Assembly (NCBI RefSeq): GCF_000306765.2
Contig: NC_017944.1
Span: 434,001-498,000 of the forward strand
DNA length: 64,000 nucleotides
Direction of reading: 5' to 3'
DNA from: Haloferax mediterranei ATCC 33500
GTDB taxonomy: Archaea > Halobacteriota > Halobacteria > Halobacteriales > Haloferacaceae
Shown here: positions 7,902-16,600 of the stretch, piece after piece
How the letters are laid out: each line of letters starts with the position of its first letter
How positions within the stretch are numbered: the first letter of the stretch is position 1
Notes under the pieces: model-generated
Database searches by the model: none
What the model was told of the DNA's origin: nothing
Seen by the model: only the letters and a program-made list of their open reading frames with translations
Position numbers and translations under genes: made by a program

Positions 7902-10793
7902 ATGCCACCCGCATCCACGTTTGACGAGTCCTTCTTCCAGGAGGTGGTGTTCAGTCCGGGTGAGGGTATACTTTCGATTGACGACGGGGGGGTCGTCGTG
8001 TTCACTAGTCAGCCAATCGAACGGATTTTAGGCTACGGTCCGGACGAATTGGTTGGCGGACCGGTCGACCGTCTCTTCCCACCGGAGCACGAGGACCCAC
8101 TTGAGACGATTCGACGCGAGGCCAAACGGGCATCTACAGGAGTCGATGACACGACAACAAATATAACACTCGTACACGCCGACGGACGCAACATATCCGT
8201 GGATTTTTCTGCTGATTCGACCGAATACGACGAGACACGCTTTTTCACGCTTCGCATACGTGCTTGGCGGGTCCACGAAGACCAACGACCTCCTCCTGTG
8301 GTCGAAAGCCGTCCCCCGAAAGCAAACAGGAGATTCCCACAGAAGGTATTCAGGCACAGCAATGAAGCGATACTCGTCTTCGACACGAACAGCGACGAAA
8401 TCGTAGAGTGTAATCCCCGGGCGTGTGAACGATTTGGCTATTCGCGCGAGGAACTCCTGTCGTTCAGTCCGTCGAACCTCTATTCCGACGAGGAGGCTTT
8501 TACTGCGTTTATCGAGGAAGTACTGGAGGACGGATCCAGTTGGACTAACGAACTCAATTGCCGCGCTTCCGACGGCGAGACGTTCCCGACAGAAATCTCA
8601 GCTACCCTCCTCTACGTTGACGGCGAGCCGCATGTGCTGGTATTCGCTCGCGATGTCTCCGAACGACGAGAGCAGCAACGAGAAGTAGAGCAGTACCGAA
8701 CAATAGTCGAGGCGGTCGGAGAAGGAATCTACGCCGCCGACGATGAGTTCCGGTTTACGGTTGTCAACGAAGGCACCGCTGAGTTGACGGGCTACACGAA
8801 AGACGAACTAATCGGAACCCCGCTGACACACCTCCTCGCAGGGGAAGTCGACCAGGTCGACAGAAGCGAGTACGAAGCGTTGCTGACTGGCGAACGATAC
8901 ACCGTTGTCGACGCCGAGTCCGCTCGTACCGCCCGCGACGAACTCCTTGAATCCGACAGAGGCGTCATGAGAGTTGAAGCGCCCATCTATACGAAAGATG
9001 GTGAAATCGTGCCGCTGGAAATCCGATTCAGTGAACTCCCGACGGAGCCAGATGGAGACTTTCAGGGAACGACAGGAGTTCTGATAGACGTCTCCGAGCA
9101 CAAAGAGTACGAACGCCGTCTGGGTGCGCTCAACGGAGCAAGTCAAGAGTTGACCCAAGCGACGGATCGCGATGCCATCGCTTGGGCCGCCCTCAACGCA
9201 GTCGAGCGAATCCTCGGATTTGACGTCAGTTGCATCCGTACATTCAACTCCGAAACGAACTCTCTCGAACCGACTGCTGTCACCGACGCCGCCCGACAGT
9301 TAATCGACGTCCGACCCGCCTTCGACCTCGAGGTTACTCTCGCTGGTCGTGCCTATCGGAACGGTGAGTCAATAGTTCATCAACCTAGCTCTAACGAGTC
9401 TTTCTCCGGTGACGAGGCGAGTCTCCACCTCCCGCTCGGAAGGCACGGGACACTCTCGGTGTTCACCGAATCGGCAGATGGGTTCACAGAGGCGGATGTC
9501 CAGATTGCGGAGGTGCTTTCTGCGACAGTCACATCCCACTTTGAGCGCGCCGAGCGAGAACGAGAACTTCAGAAGAGCGAAGCGGAGTGCCGCGACCAGC
9601 GCGACCAACTCGATACGCTCAACCGTATCAACGCACTCGTCCAGAACCTTATCGGGGAGCTAATCGAGGCGGGGATGCGTGAAACAATAGAAGAACGCGT
9701 CTGTCAGCAACTGGCGGCTTCGAGTCTCTACGAGTACGCTTGGATTGCGGAGGTGGGGGTGACCGGTGAGGATGTCGTAGTCAAGACGGGTGCAGGCATC
9801 GAGGAGGGGTACCTCGACGCACTCGACAACATGTCGGTGTCTCAGTTGGGAAAGGGCACAGTAGAGCAGGCCATCGAGACGGGCGAGATAAACGTCGTCC
9901 GACAGTATCTGATAGAAGACGAAGCCGACGACGCGGATGAACTCGAAGTAACCGCTGCAGTAGCCCTCCAGTACGGTGCTCGTGTCTACGGCGTTTTGGT
10001 CGTGAACGCGACGCGGGAAGATGCATTCTCCAAGCAGGCACAGGCTGGTCTGGAGGTCCTCGGAGACGCTATCGGGTTCACGATAAACGCCATCCAGAGT
10101 AAGGAACTCCTCCTCTCGGACGAAATCGTCGAACTCGAGTTTACGGTCAGCGATGCGAGGAACGTTCCCGTCTATTTCTCCGAGAAACTCGGCTGTCGCT
10201 GTCGACTTGAGGGGACTACCCTGAACGGAGAAGGGAATTATCTCTGTTATATTCGCGTCGAAGGAACCTCAGTCGAGGACGCTCTGGAGGTAGCCGACCG
10301 CATGGATTCTATCACAGACGCTCGTCTCATCCAAGAACACGACAACGAGTGCCTGCTCGAAGTGGTCAGGGCAGAGTCCGTGCCGGATGCGATGATAGAT
10401 ATCGGCGCGAGCATCCGGTCGGCAGATGCCGACAACGGCGAGGGAACCGTCATTCTCGAAGCACCCCAGACGGCGGATATCCGGAAGGTCGTCCAAGCGT
10501 TCCAGAGTTTCTATCCCGACTCGGAATTGGTCGCAAAGCGCGAAGTCGATCGCTCGGTTCAGACGGCCGCCGAGTTCCGAGACGAGGTCGACGACCGACT
10601 TACGGACAAACAACGGATGGCGGCTAAATCGGCGTACTACGCCGGCTACTTCGATTGGCCCCGAGAGAGCACTGCAGAGGACGTTGCCGAGTTAATGGGT
10701 ATCTCTTCGGCAACCTTCCATCAACACATTCGGAAAGCCGAACGGAAACTGATGGCATCGCTCTTCGGGGACACACACGAACACTCCGAATAA
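7902..10793 (+). CDS. PAS-PAS-PAS-GAF-GAF Bat-type HTH-10 sensor/regulator (copy 1)
   Basis: A 963-residue cytoplasmic sensor fused to a DNA-binding domain. Visible order: PAS near 15-120 (GEGILSIDDGG..), PAS near 140-255 (NEAILVFDTNSDEIVECNPRACERFGY), PAS near 262-400 (GEGIYAADDEFRF), GAF near 405-560, GAF near 590-730, then the bacterio-opsin-activator domain with HTH-10 at the C-terminus (LTDKQRMAAKSAYYAGYFDW, STAEDVAELMGIS). No histidine-kinase H or ATPase boxes are seen, so it looks like a one-component regulator. The family is named for the light/oxygen regulator Bat. Its close paralog is at 29897. Confidence 0.88.
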   Translation: MPPASTFDESFFQEVVFSPGEGILSIDDGGVVVFTSQPIERILGYGPDELVGGPVDRLFPPEHEDPLETIRREAKRASTGVDDTTTNITLVHADGRNISVDFSADSTEYDETRFFTLRIRAWRVHEDQRPPPVVESRPPKANRRFPQKVFRHSNEAILVFDTNSDEIVECNPRACERFGYSREELLSFSPSNLYSDEEAFTAFIEEVLEDGSSWTNELNCRASDGETFPTEISATLLYVDGEPHVLVFARDVSERREQQREVEQYRTIVEAVGEGIYAADDEFRFTVVNEGTAELTGYTKDELIGTPLTHLLAGEVDQVDRSEYEALLTGERYTVVDAESARTARDELLESDRGVMRVEAPIYTKDGEIVPLEIRFSELPTEPDGDFQGTTGVLIDVSEHKEYERRLGALNGASQELTQATDRDAIAWAALNAVERILGFDVSCIRTFNSETNSLEPTAVTDAARQLIDVRPAFDLEVTLAGRAYRNGESIVHQPSSNESFSGDEASLHLPLGRHGTLSVFTESADGFTEADVQIAEVLSATVTSHFERAERERELQKSEAECRDQRDQLDTLNRINALVQNLIGELIEAGMRETIEERVCQQLAASSLYEYAWIAEVGVTGEDVVVKTGAGIEEGYLDALDNMSVSQLGKGTVEQAIETGEINVVRQYLIEDEADDADELEVTAAVALQYGARVYGVLVVNATREDAFSKQAQAGLEVLGDAIGFTINAIQSKELLLSDEIVELEFTVSDARNVPVYFSEKLGCRCRLEGTTLNGEGNYLCYIRVEGTSVEDALEVADRMDSITDARLIQEHDNECLLEVVRAESVPDAMIDIGASIRSADADNGEGTVILEAPQTADIRKVVQAFQSFYPDSELVAKREVDRSVQTAAEFRDEVDDRLTDKQRMAAKSAYYAGYFDWPRESTAEDVAELMGISSATFHQHIRKAERKLMASLFGDTHEHSE

Positions 10794-10910
10794 TCACCGC
10801 TACAGATGAAGATTACAACTCAGTGTCCGGGTCGGAAACACGATAGACTCACCGACACAACCACCTTCCACTCGTCGACTCAATCACCATCTATCCGCCA
10901 ACGCAACCAA

Positions 10911-11003
10911 TCTTCACTCCCCCTACTCTGGTCTCTTTCACTCCCCCTATTCCGGTCTCTTTCACTCTCCCTACTCCGGTCTCTTTCACTCTCCCTACTC
11001 CGG
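10911..11003. repeat. 24-bp tandem repeat, about four copies
   Basis: Units tctctttcactctccctactccgg-like at 10932-10955, 10956-10979 and 10980-11003, preceded by a shorter variant at 10911-10931. The two right units are identical; the left ones differ by C/T changes. The repeat is pyrimidine-rich on the plus strand and lies between the Bat-like gene and the FilR1-like regulator gene, where it may act as a terminator zone or a regulatory minisatellite. Confidence 0.85.
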
Positions 11004-11154
11004 TCTCTATTTCCACTTTCGTTTCTATCACCAACAGTATCGCAAACCAATCGAACAAAAACTAGTCGAGACGTTCGTTGATGTCGTCGATTGGTGACAG
11101 TACCGACAAAACCGATATACGTTTGAACCCGCTAGGACGGGTGGAGCGTTCTTG

Positions 11155-11949
11155 ATGTCTACGAACAGCCGAATCGATCCCGACGATGTAGTTGATGCCG
11201 TGGCACGCCGTGCGGACGTCATTCAACGGCTGCTGGACGGCCCCCAATATAATCGGGATATTCGTGAATCTCTCGGTGTATCACGCTCTACCGCGTACAA
11301 AGCCATTCGCGAACTCGAAGAACTGGGTCTTGCCCGAAGAGGAGACAGCGGGTACGAACTCACGGCGGCTGGCTACCTTCTGTTCGAGGAATACCAACGG
11401 TTCCGAAGTCGAGTCGAAGTTATCTGTCGTCCGGCCCAGTTGCTCGCAATTCTTCCGACGGATATCGACCTCGATGTCGAGGTTCTTGAAGGCGCTGAGG
11501 TGTCATTCGCCGAGCGACACGCACCAAACCGGCCGGTAACGATGATTGGGGATGCGATCCGTGATGCTGACGTGTTGCGGGGGACCGGTCCAGTGGTCCT
11601 GCCAAGTTACGTTGACCTTTTCCACGAACAGTTCATCGCTGGCAAACTCGAAGCCGAGTTAGTTTTCGAACGGGCCGCATTTAACCACCTTGCCACTGAC
11701 TACGCTGACCAATTTGCGGAGGCCGTCGAAAGCGATGTTCTCAAAGTCCAAGTGACAGACGAGGAACTCCCGTTCGGATTGCTAGTTATCGAGGAACCAA
11801 CCCCGAAGGTAGGCATTATCGTGTACGACCGTGGGGGAGAACTCAGAGGATTCATTCTGAACGACTCCGAACGCGCGGTCGAGTGGGGCAAAGAGAAGTG
11901 GGAACAGTATCGAGCGGAGGCGACCCCCGCTACGCCCGGAGGCAGTTGA
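11155..11949 (+). CDS. Winged-helix regulator with DUF1724/FilR1-like domain
   Basis: Start taken at ATG 11155 (a TTG one codon upstream is less likely). The N-terminal HTH is ADVIQRLLDGPQYNRDIRES followed by LGVSRSTAYKAIRELEELGL and a wing. The remaining 180 residues resemble the ligand-binding half of archaeal FilR1-type regulators: the LLAILPTDIDLDVEVLEGAE segment, a central helical segment, and the closing YDRGGELRGFILNDSERAVEW. These are one-component regulators common in Halobacteria. It stands alone between the tandem repeat and an unknown helical protein gene on the same strand. Confidence 0.82.
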   Translation: MSTNSRIDPDDVVDAVARRADVIQRLLDGPQYNRDIRESLGVSRSTAYKAIRELEELGLARRGDSGYELTAAGYLLFEEYQRFRSRVEVICRPAQLLAILPTDIDLDVEVLEGAEVSFAERHAPNRPVTMIGDAIRDADVLRGTGPVVLPSYVDLFHEQFIAGKLEAELVFERAAFNHLATDYADQFAEAVESDVLKVQVTDEELPFGLLVIEEPTPKVGIIVYDRGGELRGFILNDSERAVEWGKEKWEQYRAEATPATPGGS

Positions 11950-12172
11950 TCCGGAGCAATACATCGGGGGTGTCCCGGCCGGCAAGAGCCGACCCACTAA
12001 CTATTCGGTAAGTCCATTACGAACGCTCTACGACTTTATTAGTACGTAAGGAACTGATTTATAGCTCTCCAAAGAGTTCTTCTATGCGCTCATCGTAATT
12101 TAACATGAACTGCCAACAACCGGTATCCCAGCATTCGAATACCGGTTGCGAACCAGACACAATCCAATCACC
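11950..12172. other. Intergenic spacer
   Basis: No gene is supported. It separates the FilR1-like regulator from the helical protein gene and should carry the latter's promoter. Confidence 0.35.
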
Positions 12173-13069
12173 ATGACCGACTTCGACGGACCGGAAATAT
12201 CAGACCTCAATCAAGAGGTGTACGAGGTCTACCGCAACCTCGCAACCGAGGTTGCCGCATACGAGCAGGACGCTGAGATATCCGTTCCCGATAGTTTCGA
12301 CGTCGGTTCCGTTCACGAAGCCTTGGATTTTCCCCTCACACTGTGGGAGTCCGGCCGGAAACCGACACGGACGGTTCCTGCGCTCGTCGCGTATGAGCAG
12401 TTTCTTGACCGCGACGAACGCGAGATAATCGTACGCATTTTGGCTGGTCTCGATGCATTCGTCGGGATGCTGGACGAGTTCATCGACACCGACCAGTCGG
12501 ACAGACGCCACCGGACGAAACTCGCGGTCAACGTTGCGTTTTCGAGTCTGTTGTCGTTCTCCAGCATTCCGGAACCGAACAGAGATGTAGTAGTCGACGC
12601 ACTCAGCGTGTATTTCGTCGAAGCATCCCGAATCCCGGCGGTCGAACAGGAAGTAGCACGCGCCCTGAAAGATGAAACATCGAGAGAACGGGCGATGGAG
12701 CTAATCCGGTTCGTGTACGGATTCCGCGCTCGGGACATCTCCGTGTTTGGTACTGTACCGGCACTCGTCTCCGACGTCGATATCGAGAGGGCCGACCGCA
12801 TCGAGAACGACCTTCGGACATTCCGTGCACACTGTCTCCTCTACGACGACGTTAGAGACATCGAAGAAGACCTGAAAAACGGGATCGAGACCCCAGTTAT
12901 GTGGCTATTGGACCACTACGACCCCGAGGAAGTCGCGGCCCAAATCGAAGCAGTCTACCAGTCGTTCGAGTATTCGAACGCCGAGTATACGAACCGTCTC
13001 TGCGAGATGGAACCCGGATGTGACGACCTCGTTGACGAACTAGCGTTGTTGGCATCTCGCATCCGATAG
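12173..13069 (+). CDS. All-helical protein, possibly isoprenoid-synthase-like
   Basis: The start at 12173 (MTDFDGPEIS) is preferred over the upstream in-frame codon. The 298-residue protein is predicted helical throughout, with no signal peptide or membrane span. I do not firmly recognise it. LLYDDVRDIEEDLKNGIETP near residues 221-240 resembles the second Asp-rich helix of trans-prenyl synthases (DDxxD with a nearby NGxxTP), and MLDEFIDTDQS near 105 could correspond to a weak first motif. That reading is a hypothesis from motif shape only; a helical scaffold is the conservative description. Confidence 0.7.
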   Translation: MTDFDGPEISDLNQEVYEVYRNLATEVAAYEQDAEISVPDSFDVGSVHEALDFPLTLWESGRKPTRTVPALVAYEQFLDRDEREIIVRILAGLDAFVGMLDEFIDTDQSDRRHRTKLAVNVAFSSLLSFSSIPEPNRDVVVDALSVYFVEASRIPAVEQEVARALKDETSRERAMELIRFVYGFRARDISVFGTVPALVSDVDIERADRIENDLRTFRAHCLLYDDVRDIEEDLKNGIETPVMWLLDHYDPEEVAAQIEAVYQSFEYSNAEYTNRLCEMEPGCDDLVDELALLASRIR

Positions 13070-13106
13070 TACTGATACTGATTACTTGTTGCGGTGTAAA
13101 CCCGGC

Positions 13107-13283
13107 TTAGCGACCCGTCCACTGGTTACGACAGCGCTCGCTACAGAAGCTGTAGATCTCCGTCTCCCCGTCGGTCGTTCTGGCTTTCGTGGGGTGCCAC
13201 TCGGAGACATCGATGATCTCACCACAGGAGGCGCAGTGGTCAATCTGCCGTCCTCGGTAGTGCATTGTGCTATGTCTGCTCAT
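13107..13283 (-). CDS. Small zinc-finger (CxxC...CxxxC) mini-protein
   Basis: A short 58-residue gene beginning MSRHSTMHYRGRQ. It has CASCGEIIDVSEWHPT at the N-terminal side and IYSFCSERCRNQW at the end, giving four metal-ligand cysteines in a treble-clef-like CxxC/CxxxC layout, as in haloarchaeal CPxCG-related mini zinc fingers. Such proteins are cytoplasmic and often regulatory. It lies between the helical protein and acidic protein A, transcribed in the same direction as A. Confidence 0.75.
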   Translation of the reverse strand: MSRHSTMHYRGRQIDHCASCGEIIDVSEWHPTKARTTDGETEIYSFCSERCRNQWTGR

Positions 13284-13512
13284 AGTCTGGGGTCATATAA
13301 TTGTAGGGGTTCAGTGGTGGTTACTTTCCCGGTTCGGACTTGGGAATACAGGAACACACCCGTACCTCGGCGACACATGTTTCGAACTTCGAAACACGGG
13401 TTATAGCTCGAAACACCGCTGGGACAGCCAGCCATAGACGTGCCATCTGGTTCTAACCACGCGACGGGAAAAGCAGTCGCCATGCCGCTAGTGCGGTCAA
13501 CGTCTCATCCCG

Positions 13513-14556
13513 TTATCCGATGTCGATTTCGATACCATCACCGTCGTGGTCGATTTCGATGTCGTCGCCCTCAATATCGATTTCGTCGTCACCGTGGTCG
13601 AGTTCGACCTCATCGTCGGCTTCGACTTCCAGACCGTCATCGTCGAATTCGACCTCGCCGTCGTCGTCGATCTCTATTTCGTCGTCACCGTGGTCGAGGT
13701 CGATATCGTCGCCTTCGACTTCGACTTCGTCGTCATCGTGTTCGACATGGGCGTCATCGCCCTCGGCTTCGATCTCGTCGTCACCGTGGTCGACTTCAAC
13801 TCCGTCGTCGCCACCGGCTTCGAGTTCGTCGTCGTCGTGTTCGACGTGGGCATCGTCACCCTCAACGTCGATCTCGTCGTCACCGTGGTCGACTTCAACT
13901 CCGTCGTCTGCTCCGACTTCGATTTCATCATCGTCGTGGTCGACGTGGACATCGTCACCTTCGGCTTCGACGCTGTCGTCGCCGAAGTCGATCTCGACTT
14001 CTTCATCGTCATCGAAGTCATCATCGAAGTCGTCATCGAAGAGGTCCTCAAGATCGTCCTCATCGTCGAGGAGATCTTCGAGGTCATCCTCGTCGAGGTC
14101 ATCGAACTCGTCGTCTAGGAGGTCCTCGAAGTCGTCCTCATCGAAGTCGTCGTGGTCGAGGAGAGCATCGAGGTCATCCTCGTCGAGGTCGTCGAAGTCC
14201 TCATGGTCGAGGATATCTTCGAGGATCTCCTCGTCAAAGTCGTCGAAGTCGTCGTGGTTGAGGAGAGCATCGAGGTCATCCTCGTCGAGGTCGTCGAAGT
14301 CCCCGTGGTCGAGGAGAGCCTCAATCTCGTCCTCGTCGAGGTCGTCGAGGTCTTCGTCATCGAAGAGATCCTCGAGGTCGTCCTCGTGGTCGTCATCCTC
14401 GTGGTCATCGTGGTCGTCGTCCTCGTGGTCAAAATGGTCGGAACGTGCGAGGTCGGTCTTCTCGGCGCTCACCGTACCGACACCACCAGCTAATGCGACG
14501 ACGACCAACAGGCTAACTACAACTACCGCTGCAGTCCTGAGTATGTGTCGTCTCAT
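13513..14556 (-). CDS. Secreted hyperacidic repeat protein A
   Basis: A Sec-type signal peptide (MRRHILRTAAVVVVSLLVVV, cleavage near VSA-EK) precedes an almost purely Asp/Glu/Gly/His/aliphatic body of about 315 residues with no Cys. Two regions are visible. Residues about 45-185 are helical-looking repeats of about 17 residues (DFDDLDEDDLDALLDH). Residues about 190-347 are short alternating strands with DD or GD turns every 8-10 residues (VEVDHGDDEIDVEGDDAHVE). There is no C-terminal anchor. I know of no characterised family. A Ca/Mg-binding extracellular polymer or coat is the most natural guess. Related genes follow at 15-18 and 25-28 kb. Confidence 0.85.
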   Translation of the reverse strand: MRRHILRTAAVVVVSLLVVVALAGGVGTVSAEKTDLARSDHFDHEDDDHDDHEDDDHEDDLEDLFDDEDLDDLDEDEIEALLDHGDFDDLDEDDLDALLNHDDFDDFDEEILEDILDHEDFDDLDEDDLDALLDHDDFDEDDFEDLLDDEFDDLDEDDLEDLLDDEDDLEDLFDDDFDDDFDDDEEVEIDFGDDSVEAEGDDVHVDHDDDEIEVGADDGVEVDHGDDEIDVEGDDAHVEHDDDELEAGGDDGVEVDHGDDEIEAEGDDAHVEHDDDEVEVEGDDIDLDHGDDEIEIDDDGEVEFDDDGLEVEADDEVELDHGDDEIDIEGDDIEIDHDGDGIEIDIG

Positions 14557-15045
14557 GGGTTGTGCTTGTCAGTCGGGTGCGCTCAACTAACGTGTGAGAA
14601 TAGTCGGTCCGTACACGTCTCTTTACCGAGATAAACACGTGTTAATAACTGACACTGACCGCGGACACGACCCATGTTTCGTGTCTCGAACGGTGAGTTT
14701 CACTTCGTTTGTCCGTGAACCACACACGTCCGTGGGTCACACACAACCGCCTTAGTTATCTCCTCGCCCTCCACACAGATATATGTATTGGCAAGTACAC
14801 CCACAGTAGACCGTCCGTTTCTTTGAGTAGTCATGTAGATGGCGAGTGAGAGGTTCAGCGTCGATAGACTCAGCAAAAATCTCTGAGAACGTCGGTACTA
14901 GGATGTTCTGCACGATAGCAAACGTGGCTTGGTCTAAGAGGTGTTACGGAGGGACGAAGTCAACCTTCGTCCTCCGCATCGTCATTTCCGCGCTAGGGCC
15001 GGTGAACACGTCGCGGGGATTGTTGTCCTAATTCGTCGAGGGCGA
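14557..15045. other. Spacer between acidic genes A and B
   Basis: No coding region is supported in this 489-bp gap. It holds the promoter of A on its left side and the region after B's stop. B lacks the C-terminal domain of its paralogs, and I see no clear remnant of that domain here apart from a short ctcgacga match at 15029-15040. Confidence 0.45.
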
Positions 15046-16422
15046 TCACGCCTCGGTGTCTTCGTCCTCCTGTTCGAGGTCGACGGTTTCACCGTCGGAT
15101 TCGAGGTCGACGCCGTCGTCGTCCTCGACATCGAGGTTCTCGCCGCTTTGCTCGATGTCGTGGTCGTCGGTCTCGAATTCGACCTCATCTCCATCGTTTT
15201 CGAATTCTGAGCCGTCCTCGTCGTCTTCGACATCGACCTCGTCACCGACCTGTTCGATGTCGTGGTCCTCAGTCTCGAAGTCAACGGCATCACCGCCGTC
15301 GAAGCTCTCGAAGTCGATGTCGTCTTCGTCGTCTTCGACATCGACATCGTCATCGCTCTGCTCGATGTCGTGGTCGTCCGTTTCGAGTTCGACCTCGTCT
15401 CCGTTATTCTCGAAGTCGGTGTCGTCGGTCTCGACTTCGAGGGCGTCTTCGAGCTGTTCGATCTCTCCACCATCGAATTCGACGTCAGCAGCGTCGTCGG
15501 TCGCCTCTAAGTCGATTGTACCTGAATCGTCTTCGAATTCGAGGCGGTCGCCATCGTTCTCGAAGTCGAGGCCATCTTCGTCCTCGACTTCAGCATCGTC
15601 GTCGTCCTGTTCGACCTCTATATCGTCGGCCTCCACATCGACATCGTCCTCTTCTCCGAGGTTTTCGAAGTTGAAGCCCGCCTTTTCAACTTCGAGTTTC
15701 TCACCGTCGTGTTCGATTTCGTGCTCGTCAGTCTCGATCTCGACCTCGCCGTGGTCGCGTTCGACCTCGACATCCTCGTTTTCGAATTCGAGGTCGTCTG
15801 AGTCGTCTTCGAACTTGTTGCCACCGCGTTCGTACTCGACCTCGTCGGTTTCGACGTCGACGCTCTCGCCGCGCTGCTCGATTTCTTCGTCGCCGTTCTC
15901 AACGTCGACGTCGTCACCGCCGTCGTCACTCTCGAAGTCGAGGTCCTCTTCGCTGTCCTCGACCTCGAGGTCGTCATCGTCCTGCTCGATGTCGTGGTCG
16001 CCGGACTCCGCTTCGACCTCATCTCCGTCGTTCTCGAAGTCAAGGTCGTCTTCGTCGTCTTCTACTTCGAGATCATCACCGTCCTGCTCGATCTCTTGCT
16101 CGTCGAAGTCGATATCGACTTCGTCATCGTCCTCGTTGGACTCGAAGTCGAGATCGTCTTCGTCGTCCTCTACTTCGGCATCGTCGCCGTCGTGTTCTAT
16201 TTCGCCATCCTCAGTGTCGACCTCTACCTCATCGCTATCGTCGCCATCGTCGTCATCTGCGACCGTCTCGTGGTCGCTAAAGAGGTCGTCACCGGACAGG
16301 TCCGCTACGGGTGCGGCACTGGCGACGGTCCCCGTCCCCGCAGCTGCCGCCGGCGCCGCGGTGCCGACAAGCAGGCCGACCACGAGGAACGTCACCAGTG
16401 CAAACCGCTGTCTGTATTTCAT
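15046..16422 (-). CDS. Secreted hyperacidic repeat protein B
   Basis: Signal peptide MKYRQRFALVTFLVVGLLVG ending near AAAAGTG, then about 420 residues of Asp/Glu-rich repeats with a period near 34-36 residues. The core pattern is EIEQDGDDLEVEDDEDDLDF, then a short ExDGDEVEFE strand. Short hydrophobic positions alternate with acids and turn at DGD/DD, suggesting stacked beta strands. A non-repetitive block in the middle (ERGGNKFEDDSDDLEFENED, then EKAGFNFENLG) is nearly identical to one in B' at 25.4-26.9 kb. B ends at DEDTEA, lacking the C-terminal domain of C, B' and C'. Function unknown. Confidence 0.85.
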   Translation of the reverse strand: MKYRQRFALVTFLVVGLLVGTAAPAAAAGTGTVASAAPVADLSGDDLFSDHETVADDDDGDDSDEVEVDTEDGEIEHDGDDAEVEDDEDDLDFESNEDDDEVDIDFDEQEIEQDGDDLEVEDDEDDLDFENDGDEVEAESGDHDIEQDDDDLEVEDSEEDLDFESDDGGDDVDVENGDEEIEQRGESVDVETDEVEYERGGNKFEDDSDDLEFENEDVEVERDHGEVEIETDEHEIEHDGEKLEVEKAGFNFENLGEEDDVDVEADDIEVEQDDDDAEVEDEDGLDFENDGDRLEFEDDSGTIDLEATDDAADVEFDGGEIEQLEDALEVETDDTDFENNGDEVELETDDHDIEQSDDDVDVEDDEDDIDFESFDGGDAVDFETEDHDIEQVGDEVDVEDDEDGSEFENDGDEVEFETDDHDIEQSGENLDVEDDDGVDLESDGETVDLEQEDEDTEA

Positions 16423-16600
16423 TAGTTGTGGGTTCCGTGTCGTGTGCTTGGTCGTTGTCTATGAAGTCTGGAATAAATTCGAGGTGCGGGCTCCGCTACG
16501 ACCCCGCCCGGGTGGAAGGCGGGGCTGGGCCGGCTGCCGCGAAAGAACCTGTGCTATTCGATACAGCCGAACTGTGGTTGTCTATCTCGGTCTGGCTGTC

